Assembly: GCF_001625655.1 (NCBI RefSeq) | Contig: NZ_AUYB01000094.1 | Span: 1-58,631 of the forward strand | DNA: 58,631 nucleotides | Source of the DNA: Pseudoalteromonas luteoviolacea DSM 6061 | Lineage (GTDB): Bacteria > Pseudomonadota > Gammaproteobacteria > Enterobacterales > Alteromonadaceae | Reading direction: 5' to 3' | In this document: positions 21,901 to 27,905 of the stretch, piece by piece | Layout of the letters: every line of letters starts with the position of its first letter | Numbering within the stretch: the stretch's first letter is position 1 | Made by a program: the position numbers and the translations under genes | Notes under the pieces: generated by a model | The model's input: the letters and a program-made list of their open reading frames with translations, nothing else | Told to the model about the DNA's origin: nothing | The model's database searches: none

Positions 21901-22908
21901 CAGATTTCAGCGCCGATCTTTTCCAAATTACAAATGTATAGCAAGCTCAATCAATGCCGGGTGATCAATGCTTATGGTCCTACTGAAACGACCATTAACA
22001 GTACCTTTGGTTTGCTGGGGGATACGCTTCATATTGGTAGACCGATAGCTAATACCCAAGCTTACGTTTTGGATGCCCAGCAAAACCTACAGCCGAAGGG
22101 CTGTGTAGGTGAATTGTGTCTTGGCGGTGCAGGTGTAACACCGGGTTACTTAAATCGTCCGCAATTGACTGATGAAAAGTTTATCAAGAATCCGTTTGGT
22201 GGAGGTCGGTTGTATCGCACCGGTGATTTGGTGCGCTATGACGAAGACGGCAATTTGATTTTTGTCGGACGCATGGATGAACAGGTGAAGATACGTGGTT
22301 TTCGCATTGAGCCGGGCGAAATAACACACCGTCTGGGAGCCTGTAAAGGCGTTGATTCGGCATTGGTATTGGTACGTGAGGACGAGCATGGTGAAAAGCG
22401 CCTTGTTGCATATGTGCTTGGACAACAAGAAATAGGTAATGAGTTGATAGCGGACATTAAACATCAACTTCAAGGGCAATTGCCGGATTATATGATTCCG
22501 TCGGCATTTGTCATGGTTGAAAAATGGCCACTGACCGGTGCTGGGAAAATAGATAAAAGTGCCTTACCGGGTGTTGATGACCAAACCTGCATGGTCGAAT
22601 ACGTCGCGCCTTCGACGGATACAGAACGTATGTTATTGGCTATTTGGGCTGATCTGTTGAAGGTTGATGTCGAAAAGATAAGTGTGACTGAGAATTTCTT
22701 CGATATTGGCGGACACTCGCTGTTATTGGTGCGATTGCTCAGTGCCATTAGACAACAAACCAATGTCAAATTGGATATACAACAAACCTACTTAAATCCC
22801 ACAATCCACTCAATGGCAAAGTTGGTTGAATATTGTCAATCAAGCTCATCGCTGACAAGTCTCATTGACAACGCCGATGATGCAGATATTGAAAGGATGG
22901 AGTTTTAG
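9994..22908 (+). CDS. NRPS1: four-module C-A-T peptide synthetase
   Basis: A 4,304-aa synthetase adding four residues. The start is GTG with GGAG 7 nt upstream. C domains show HHIILDG (~150), HHIASDG (~1215), HHIAADG (~2293) and HHIASDG (~3376); A-domain a3 motifs lie near 626, 1698, 2772 and 3846; carrier sites near 1024, 2100, 3176 and 4237. The first C domain opens L-T-P-A-Q-E-G-I-L-Y, like the D-residue-accepting (DCL) domain of TycB1, which fits reception of D-Asn from NRPS5. Codes read by eye are DIGQVALIYK, DVYYLGGICK, DLKNLGMDIK and DAKNISAINK; none is a code I recognise. The first carrier has LHGHSL instead of LGGHSL. There are no epimerase or thioesterase domains. The acidic C-terminal tail (D-D-A-D-I-E-R-M-E-F) suits docking to the TubC-type domain of NRPS2, whose ATG follows this stop directly. 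Confidence 0.97.
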   Translation: MRAGNYFIKGNVDTLLGLTPAQEGILYEYVTAQDSCMYCAQLHLTLSGPISINDFQRAIKVLVDGNETLRSVFRWKQVKKPVQIVLKSVADPFTYIDYTQVSTFCSSTAYSDALAYIEADRKNTFDLEQGAFRVALLKTDHEQYQLVITNHHIILDGWSNSVLLKELFSLYRYIKSRQHYPHITKPSLEQFRKHQLAELKKNTDSQFWLNYLNGITPSNCFPIKKAPENHVTSSNQEPALQKVHLTLNKSAVDQFARAHGLTVSTLMYGIWGLLLRSYYNTDDIRFGTAISHRPPTLQSAAEVVGIAIQTLPIRFNYGENISLKEYFSAVQCNLNQCFNHPNVSLANLIGDSDINHQSELFDTLFVVENYPLPKDEILAQTGLTLDSYSSWEQNNYPMSVCVQLFNEYIVEFNYAGSDFESALVRQLIQHFEHLLRLVLANVDMPIQSVSLMSAEQRKDLLEATNESYQKYAYERPVIEVFESQVTSNPHLVALKYGEQHIDYATLNNRANQLAALLQTQFSAAVQVKNKPYIVAVLMEPSLNLFVSMLAIMKLGATYLPIDTSTPNQRILTILAESGSDLLLGNSKHFSEFENCVTPIIALDQLAFDPTQVVCNPSRAIAHSDLLYVIYTSGSSGVPKGVMISQGAFSTFYQAYTELLEIEPSDSVLSLTGVAFDIFFGETLVPLLNGAQVIIAGKENAREGKEIVGLLNSQDITLFQATPTRLSMMLVETESKNPHQNLQKLVLAGEPLPLETYRQAREYFGPNCQILNLYGPTEATIYATVDLMEEVEHVVIGKALSNSKAYVLDRHGHVQPPMIPGEICLGGDALASGYLNNSTLTEQFFVKPDFVDEPKVYLTRDAARVLPNGVIDILGRLDDQVKIRGFRVELSEIESQLSTNSAVKACLLIVQPDSRGGKYLVAYVIPQEGSNISHLDDRLKDYLLCSLPEYMVPRTFVFITEWPLTANGKVDKKALPLPAKVQLQKEYIEPSTETEQVLLESWAEVLALEKSEISVTSSFFELHGHSLSAVRLVADVRKRLGFELQVKDIFELETIKAIGAKINDGANDKPSERPAVSAVNRDNQDLPLSFAQQRLWFLNQLGDDHGQYNMSVAFILDGKFDVDVAEQAMVRIINRHESLRTIFSVKNNQCVQAIRPAKGFSIDRYDLRSYDSVLQQQKANELIKQDSQKPFDLSQDLMVRAAYVMLSGQNRLLFSVHHIASDGWSIGLLLKEFVTAYQDISQDRPDSLPDLDIQYGDYAYWQRQWLAEEVLEKQLEYWSEQLAEMPAVHNLPLDHDRPAIKTHNGDKLSSVIDLQTMNRLLKVAQQSSMTPFMLLHGALALVLSRHSNSSDIVIGTPVANRNQAELASLIGFFVNTIVLRVDTNHMTLAQYLAHVRDVNLAAQSHQDVPFEQLVDYCKVPRSTQHSPLFQITFTVEDEDLADLALQGVKFIPIEGGSVTAKFDLDISAKLTGQGIEFSWVYDKALFSRETINTMSGHLKLLLRDIAQRFSTTAGCTKLASLAMLSSKQSDYLVNQLNQTVSAYPRDRLLHEVFEAQVQLTPNALAVVSATPDAAQLSYNELNQAANQLANYLREQGVKPQMTVGVCFERCTDMLVAIMAILKAGGAYVALDTAYPEARLQHMLDDAQVGHVVTHLSLLPVFERIPKVQLMALDSMHATLADYSTNNLTRLPGQDISNIAYVIYTSGSTGRPKGVACYGHSVLNLLTHIESLAPLSQPANGLLWTSLSFDVSVYELMSCLLFGHTLHVIDDDIRLDSTALFEYMQAQQISSAYLPPFVIKDFVAWGQTGRSKASVLRRLLVGVEPILLSDLHSIHNNIPGINIINGYGPSEATICSSLYKVDVTEAHSSDMFAPIGKPVNNSQLLILDQHKNLVPFGATGELYIGGDGLAQGYLNQPQLTAKRFIDNPYGEGRLYQTGDFVRYLPDGHISFVGRADNQVKIRGFRIELGEIENRLATCEEVNACLVLALPDVSGFKRLVAYVVPALGVDESNLVSRLKANLQSTLAEYMMPSAFVLLADFPQTVNGKIDKNALPQPDMTSLQGEYCAPSTDVERTLVKILAGLLELDVNVLSVTSNFFELGGHSLLAVQMVAKVRAELSCEIAVNVIFEHPTIKSLALYIEQSAGVSEQSTLLAIPRQPDQKMETSFAQQRLWFVDKLAGGSTEYNMPIVLKVSGAFEPQAAEQAIGRILARHEILRTVLVEGVNGPLQKVQSDVQFNLGIYDLTAFSSEKADKKACDIILADNRKAFDLCQDLMVRAAYVKLPEEKGMLVLNMHHIAADGWSMKILVEEFVIQYQAVLAGQADPLPPLAIQYADYARWQANEMAGSQFAGQLNYWSKQLDGIPSVHTFPLDYPRPQTKQFIGKVHYGTIDKIVGKRLQQLAVAHQATPFMVLHSALALVLSRHSNSQDIVIGTPVANRLRAELAPLIGCFINSLVLRTSTEHHRFRDYLAHVKQVNLDAQANQDVPFEQLVEHCNTPRSSAHTPLFQIMFDMNTNEVVPLSLPDVSFSLMANTETVAKFDLQLSAQIVADEIQLLWTYDTALLSAEYVEQLNSHLVCVVKAISQLSQGGDIDLANLPMLSATEQQYLLSDCNETEVAYNQETLAHKLFEAEVARNPNAVAVLFDEGYGAQQLSYIELDKKANCLAHYLIELGVKPDSLVGICVERSLESMVALLAIHKAGGAYVPFDPDYPASRLDYMLEDSKVDIVLTQSHLQARFNHKNVQCLTIDTIEETVVEYSADAPVVDELTPNSLAYMIYTSGSTGQPKGAQVRHRNMINLLHWYSETYAFDLQSRTLIISSMAFDLTQKNLFTPLISGGSVCLAPAGHYDAVLYRKIIKQNQISHINCAPSAAYGLSDDGTSWDEFGTSLKYILLGGEPIESAWVQQWADYQGQKPALINMYGPTECTDIACQFELTESYWAEHRSTPIGKPNANVRLYVLDRQQSLVPKGSIGELCIAGLGVGAGYLGKVELSAEKFITRSIGDDAKQELLYRTGDLVRYQDDGQLLFVGRIDDQVKIRGFRVELGEIEHHLSSCDGVAASIVLVREDSLNHQNLVGYIEVEDEVDQDSVVAKAKQALKGSLPDYMVPSAFVVVEQWPLTPNGKINKKALPAPDDYTVSAQVIKPQTETEQALVDIWSELLKLPSERISTIDSFFELGGHSLLAVNMVAKIRSQLGQELPVKVIFDTPDIRQVAAVIDAGIPVPLRPEVTAVTRDNEAHPVSFAQQRLWFIDQMANGSNEYNMPVVLRVEGEFNLVVAEQAIGRIIARHEVLRTVYVEGDDGPQQKIRPAGEFSLSFYDLATMHGVDTEAEAAEIIHADNERIFDLSEDLMLRASYLRLTTQGENNQSQKGILVFNMHHIASDGWSMGVLVKEFTALYPVILSGEADPLRPLQIQYTDYAYWQRIWMQSDALAQQLEYWRAQLVDLPVVHSLPLDYARPQVKSHKAKVVNGHLDVTFTERLQQLAKRKNVTLFMLLHSALGIVLSRHSNSNDIVVGTPVANRMQQELAPLIGCFINTLVLRTQCGQSESQFTFDDYLSHVKQVNLEAQANQDVMFEQLVEHCKAPRSTAHTPLFQIMLNMDTTEAMPLAIPGLTITPQATEVVAKFDMNVTVRVTAHGIELDWIYDTALFNHGTVEILKDHFERILTSIGEDSERAISDLEMLSAEQINHLVKDLNQTKLEYPVNSSIHQLFEAQAQRIPNTTALLFEEQSLTFSQLNQQANQVAHCLKAQGVGKGTLVGICVERSMSMVVGILAILKAGGAYVPLDPAYPRSRLAYIIQDSSLMHILTESGQLGELGLSDDIVLTDLAADKSEYPVTNPEHDTAGLAYVIYTSGSTGQPKGVLVEHTNVVAFYASFSEQLEALGVSDKSPWAWTSSFAFDASVKGLVYLLMGRPVIIASAMQSKDPEAIVAMIEQHNIEVYNANPFMLDMVIDQLQSTEKCYPHLISSGEQISAPIFSKLQMYSKLNQCRVINAYGPTETTINSTFGLLGDTLHIGRPIANTQAYVLDAQQNLQPKGCVGELCLGGAGVTPGYLNRPQLTDEKFIKNPFGGGRLYRTGDLVRYDEDGNLIFVGRMDEQVKIRGFRIEPGEITHRLGACKGVDSALVLVREDEHGEKRLVAYVLGQQEIGNELIADIKHQLQGQLPDYMIPSAFVMVEKWPLTGAGKIDKSALPGVDDQTCMVEYVAPSTDTERMLLAIWADLLKVDVEKISVTENFFDIGGHSLLLVRLLSAIRQQTNVKLDIQQTYLNPTIHSMAKLVEYCQSSSSLTSLIDNADDADIERMEF

Positions 22909-25900
22909 ATGAAAGCCTTAGAAGTCATTCTGCTATTGCACAAAAACAAAATATTGCTCAGCACCTCAGGAGATAAACTTGTGGTTGACGCGCCCAGAGG
23001 TGCCGTTACTGTTGAGTTGGCCAATTTAATCCGAACTAACAAGCAACAATTACTGGCTTTTCTGACAGAGCAACAGCATTTTGTCAACGAAGTGAGTACA
23101 TATGAAAGTATCAAGCGAATGCCACGTAGCGAAGCTATTGTATTGTCTGACGCCCAACAGCGTTTATGGTTTGTCGACAATATGGCAGATGGTGACAGCG
23201 TGCAATACAATATTCCGGTTACTCTGCGAGTAAAAGGGGCATTTGACCCTGCAGTGGCTGAACGGGCAGTTGGCGAAATTATTGAACGTCACGAAACTTT
23301 GCGCACTGTATTCGCCGAAAAGGAAACCGGGCCTGTACAAATCATCCTTCCAGAGTTTGATTTTAAGTTGGCTCGTCATGATTTAAGCGGTTCGGAGAAT
23401 TTAGAAGAAAAAGTGGCTGAGTTTATTCATGCAGATAATCAACGCGCTTTTGACTTGAGCAAGGATTTGATGGTACGTGCAAGTTGGCTGAACTTGAGCG
23501 GTGAGGGTAGTGAACAACAGGGTATTTTGCAGTTCAATATCCATCATATTGCTTCGGATGGTTGGTCAATGGGCGTTTTGGTTAAAGAGTTTGTAGCACA
23601 CTATCAATCCATTCAAAATGGCACGAATAATGACCTACTCCCACTGAATATCCAGTATGCCGATTACGCTCAGTGGCAACAAGAGCAGGTAGAGAAAGCT
23701 CCTATGCAAGCTTCTGTAGAGTATTGGCAAAAGCAGCTTGAAGGTATTGCACCAGTACATAACCTTCCACTTGATTATGAGCGAGGTCCTACAAAGTCAC
23801 AACAAGGTAAAGTGGTAACTGGGCACATTAATAAATCATTGAGTGAAGCAATACTTCAATTAGCCAAAATACAAAAGATTACCCCTTTTATGCTGTTGCA
23901 CGCGGCATTGGCATTGCTGTTATCACGTCATTCCAATAACACCGATGTTGTGATTGGCACACCAGTTGCCAATCGAACCCAAGCTGAATTGGAGTCGCTC
24001 ATTGGGTGTTTTATCAATACTTTAACGTTGCGAGCTGAAGTCACGCACGATACATTGTCAGATTACTTTTGCCATATCAAACAGGTAAATTTGGATGCTC
24101 AAGCTCATCAAGGGGTAGCATTCGAGCGCTTGGTAGACCTATTGAATGTACCGCGCAGCATGGCTTATACACCATTGTTCCAAATTCTCTTTACCTTGGA
24201 CACTAATGAAACCAAAGTGCTCGATGTTCCGGGGCTATCTTTTACCGTAATGGATAACCCGACACAGGTGGTCAAATTCGACATTGATATCACCGCAGCT
24301 GTTACCAGAGAAGGTATCAAAATCTCATGGGTTTATGACGAAACTTTATTTAAACAGCAGACCATTGAGCGTTTAAATGCCCATTTATTCGGATTGCTTG
24401 AGAGGATGGTTAATATGCCAAATGCGTGCTTGGCAGAACTCTCAGTTTTGTCTGACGATGAAAGACATTATTTGCTGGTCGAGCGCAACCAAACTGCGCT
24501 GGATTATGCTGATGAAAGTCTCATTCATCAGGTGTTTGAAGCTCAGGTAGAAAGCCAGAGCGAGCGTTTGGCTTTGGTATTCGACGATCATTTGCATACT
24601 GTCAAATTAAGTTACACCACACTTAATGAACAAGCTAACCAACTTGCCCATTACTTAAAAAAGCTGGGCGTTGGTGAACAATCTCTAGTCGGTATTTGTC
24701 TGCAACGTTCACATAATTTTATGGTTAGTGTGCTGGCGGTGCTCAAAGCTGGCGGGGCATATTTGCCATTGGATCCGAATTATCCAGTAGAGCGTTTGCA
24801 ATACATGTTAGAAGACTCAGGGTTACAACATTTGGTGACCTTGTCGACCTTCAATGAAAACTTGACGATTAATGACAATATCAAAGTCATTGCACTGGAT
24901 GTCGAGAGCTGTGTCCAGCAGATCTCAGCTTGCCCTTCAACTAATGTTGAACTTGATTATGCACAAAAAGTTGATGACTTGGCTTATGTGATTTATACCT
25001 CTGGTTCTACCGGAAAACCCAAAGGGGTTATGCTGTGCCATCAAGGCGTGGTCAATCTGGCTCATGCTCAACAGGCGTCATTTCCCTTGGACCCACAAAG
25101 CCGGGTACTGCAGTTTGCTTCATCTAGTTTTGATGCCTGTGTATGGGAATGGATTATGGCATTGCTTGGGGGCTCTACTCTGGTCATTTGTAACGAAGAC
25201 CAAAAACAGTCTCCTGAAGCTGTGGCCCAGTTTATTATTGATAAAGGTGTTACTCATGCTCTGTTGCCACCGGCTTTGTTACGCAACATCAATTCTGAAC
25301 TTCAATATCCGCTGAAATGTTTGATTGTCGCTGGCGAGGCTTGTAGTGAGTCACTGGCCTTGCAGTGGGCGGCCAAAACTCGATTCTACAATGCTTATGG
25401 CCCGACGGAAGCCACTGTCTGTGCAACGATTGGAGAGGTGACCGTCAATGGGAAGCTGACTATCGGTGAAGCGATTGCTAACAGCCAGATGTATGTGCTT
25501 GATACTCATCAAAACTTAATGCCTAAAGGTGGCTGTGGAGAATTGTATATTGGTGGAGCTGGGGTTGCAAAAGGTTACCTCAACCATGAAACTTTGACGG
25601 CCAATAAGTTTGTTGACAATCCATTTGCAGATCTTACCGGTAACAAATATCCCAAGTTGTATCGTACCGGTGACTTGGTACGTTATTTACCTTGTGGCCG
25701 ATTAGAGTTTATAGGTCGCATTGACGATCAAGTTAAACTGCGTGGTTATAGAATCGAACCGGGTGAAGTTGCACATGCGATCAACGAAGTATCAGGCGTT
25801 GCCGCGAGCCTAGTTATGGTACGTGAAGATACCACTGGGGAGTCTGCATTGGTCGCATATGTTGAATTTGCCACTGAGTCTGAGCAGCCGAAGCAGCTTA

Positions 25901-27690
25901 AACAGCTTAAAACGGCACTTAGATCAAGTTTGCCGCAACACATGATACCCACTGTTTTCGTAATGATGTCACAGTGGCCGTTAACCCCGAATGGTAAAAT
26001 CGACAAAAAAGCCCTGCCTGAATTGGACGATACTGCCTTGTTAGGTGAGTATGTCGCACCACGTTCGTACAATGAACAGGTGTTAGTGAGAATTTGGGCC
26101 AAACTGCTCGGTCTGGCAGAGGGCAGCATTGGTATTCATGCTGACTTTTTTGCTCTTGGTGGGCACTCACTGCGTGTGACTCAAATGCTGATGCAAATCA
26201 GAGAATTACTTGACGTAAAAGTACCGGTTGTGGCGGTTTTTGAAAATCCGACTATAGACAGGTTGGCGCAATACATTGCTACCCATGGAGAAAAAACTAA
26301 GTTTGAGGCCATCCCAGAATTGGCAAAACAATCCGATTATCAGGTTTCTGAAGCGCAAAAAAGCCTTTATATGCTGGTCCAAAGCGATAAGGATTTAAAA
26401 ACTACTTATAATATATCGACGTTTATCCAACTTGACGGTGCTTTAGATATCCCTCGTTTCAACAAAGCGTTGAATGAGGTTGTAAAAAGACATGACGTTT
26501 TACGTAGTCAATTTATCAGTATTGATGGTCAGATAAGGCAACAGGTATTGGATGATCTTACCATTGAAATTGATGTGATTGAAATACACGAAGGTGAGGC
26601 TGAAGTGTTGGCGCAAAAAGAAGATTTTTTGCAACCATTCGATTTATCAAAGGCCCCTTTGGTTCGAGGACGCTTATTGAAATTTAGTGTCGATAAGTAT
26701 GTATTCATGTTTGATGTTCATCATATTATATTTGACGGGACATCCAGTTCACTGTTTATCAAAGAAGTCATTTCTGCCTATGAGGGCATCGAATTGGCAC
26801 CCGTGAATCTTCAGTACCATGATTTTGCCAAGTGGCAGGAGAGTGAGTTTAATTCTGAACGCTTCGAATCTGCCAAACAATATTGGATGCAACAGTTTGC
26901 AAAAGAAGTACCTAAGCTCGAATTACCATCTGACAGAGTGCGAGCGCAAAAACGCCATTATGCCGGTAGTAGTTATGACTTTCATTTAAGTCGCTCTTTG
27001 ACTGATAAAATCGAGGCGTTTAATCAGACCCACGGCGGCACTTTATTCATGTTCTTATTAGCCAGTCTAAATGTATTGCTGTTTAAAAAAGCTCGCCAGA
27101 GTGAGTTTGTCGTTGGGACACCTGTGGCAGGGCGCAGCCACCCTGATGTAGAAAACATCATCGGGATGTTTATTAACACTATTGCCCTGAGAAACACAGT
27201 CATCCCGAAGCAAACTTTTGAACAGTTTTTAAGCCAGGTTAAAAGCAATACTTTGGCGGCATATCAACATCAAAACTACCCGTTTAACCGCTTAGTCAAT
27301 GAGTTAAATGCGGCTCGTGAACCGGGCAGAAGTCCGCTGTTCGATATTATGCTAGTTCTTCAAAATACTGAGCAGGCGAGCGAAAAGTTCTCCTCTTTAA
27401 AATCAAAACCTTACAAGTTCAACTACACAACGTCGAAGTTTGACATGTTGATAAATACCATGCTGATAGACGGTGAATTGAACGTGACCATAGAGTACAG
27501 CACGCAACTTTTCGACCAATCGTCTATAGCGACTTTCGCCAAAGATTTTGGTCAACTCATCGACAATATTATCAAAGATCCACAACAGCTGCTGGCAGAC
27601 GTAGAAATCGTATCGGCACAGGAGAAACAGGGAGTGCTAGACAGTTTAGCCAAAAACAATGAACTACTGGAGGTGGAATTTGATTGGTAG
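22909..27690 (+). CDS. NRPS2: TubC docking-C-A-T-C synthetase
   Basis: A 1,593-aa synthetase adding one residue. Residues 1-58 are a TubC-type N-terminal docking domain (L-L-L-H-K-N-K-I-L-L, then D-A-P-R-G-A-V-T near 27-34), which in other systems binds a short acidic tail on the partner; NRPS1 has such a tail. A C domain (HHIASDG ~211), A domain (a3 ~693) and carrier (LGGHSL ~1082) follow, then a second complete C domain (HHIIFDG ~1270) with no A domain behind it. That last C domain should condense onto the carrier of NRPS3. The code DAWLIAAVCK differs from the Phe code only at position 278 (T to L), so a hydrophobic or aromatic residue is expected. The C-terminus ends E-V-E-F-D-W, resembling the end of NRPS3. 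ATG 22909 abuts the NRPS1 stop. Confidence 0.96.
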   Translation: MKALEVILLLHKNKILLSTSGDKLVVDAPRGAVTVELANLIRTNKQQLLAFLTEQQHFVNEVSTYESIKRMPRSEAIVLSDAQQRLWFVDNMADGDSVQYNIPVTLRVKGAFDPAVAERAVGEIIERHETLRTVFAEKETGPVQIILPEFDFKLARHDLSGSENLEEKVAEFIHADNQRAFDLSKDLMVRASWLNLSGEGSEQQGILQFNIHHIASDGWSMGVLVKEFVAHYQSIQNGTNNDLLPLNIQYADYAQWQQEQVEKAPMQASVEYWQKQLEGIAPVHNLPLDYERGPTKSQQGKVVTGHINKSLSEAILQLAKIQKITPFMLLHAALALLLSRHSNNTDVVIGTPVANRTQAELESLIGCFINTLTLRAEVTHDTLSDYFCHIKQVNLDAQAHQGVAFERLVDLLNVPRSMAYTPLFQILFTLDTNETKVLDVPGLSFTVMDNPTQVVKFDIDITAAVTREGIKISWVYDETLFKQQTIERLNAHLFGLLERMVNMPNACLAELSVLSDDERHYLLVERNQTALDYADESLIHQVFEAQVESQSERLALVFDDHLHTVKLSYTTLNEQANQLAHYLKKLGVGEQSLVGICLQRSHNFMVSVLAVLKAGGAYLPLDPNYPVERLQYMLEDSGLQHLVTLSTFNENLTINDNIKVIALDVESCVQQISACPSTNVELDYAQKVDDLAYVIYTSGSTGKPKGVMLCHQGVVNLAHAQQASFPLDPQSRVLQFASSSFDACVWEWIMALLGGSTLVICNEDQKQSPEAVAQFIIDKGVTHALLPPALLRNINSELQYPLKCLIVAGEACSESLALQWAAKTRFYNAYGPTEATVCATIGEVTVNGKLTIGEAIANSQMYVLDTHQNLMPKGGCGELYIGGAGVAKGYLNHETLTANKFVDNPFADLTGNKYPKLYRTGDLVRYLPCGRLEFIGRIDDQVKLRGYRIEPGEVAHAINEVSGVAASLVMVREDTTGESALVAYVEFATESEQPKQLKQLKTALRSSLPQHMIPTVFVMMSQWPLTPNGKIDKKALPELDDTALLGEYVAPRSYNEQVLVRIWAKLLGLAEGSIGIHADFFALGGHSLRVTQMLMQIRELLDVKVPVVAVFENPTIDRLAQYIATHGEKTKFEAIPELAKQSDYQVSEAQKSLYMLVQSDKDLKTTYNISTFIQLDGALDIPRFNKALNEVVKRHDVLRSQFISIDGQIRQQVLDDLTIEIDVIEIHEGEAEVLAQKEDFLQPFDLSKAPLVRGRLLKFSVDKYVFMFDVHHIIFDGTSSSLFIKEVISAYEGIELAPVNLQYHDFAKWQESEFNSERFESAKQYWMQQFAKEVPKLELPSDRVRAQKRHYAGSSYDFHLSRSLTDKIEAFNQTHGGTLFMFLLASLNVLLFKKARQSEFVVGTPVAGRSHPDVENIIGMFINTIALRNTVIPKQTFEQFLSQVKSNTLAAYQHQNYPFNRLVNELNAAREPGRSPLFDIMLVLQNTEQASEKFSSLKSKPYKFNYTTSKFDMLINTMLIDGELNVTIEYSTQLFDQSSIATFAKDFGQLIDNIIKDPQQLLADVEIVSAQEKQGVLDSLAKNNELLEVEFDW

Positions 27691-27905
27691 CAGAACTTAG
27701 CACTGACGGTCTGGTGGTATCAGACTAGATATTAGCGTCGAAGCTGCTGTTACATACACTCAGTTAGCCTCTTTTTTCGAATATTAAAACCCTGTATCGA
27801 GACTCCAGTCTGGATCTGGCCATGGGGAGTGATTCGCTTCGAATGCGATTACTCGTGGTATTAAGGCGAAGATATAGGTAAAAATTATCTAATGTAGGAA
27901 AGGAT

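Noticed and set aside
27691..27905. Possible frameshift joining NRPS2 and NRPS3 into one gene
   Set aside because: NRPS2 ends with a complete C domain, NRPS3 has its own ribosome binding site, and the frame upstream of 27906 meets a stop, so they are two separate genes.
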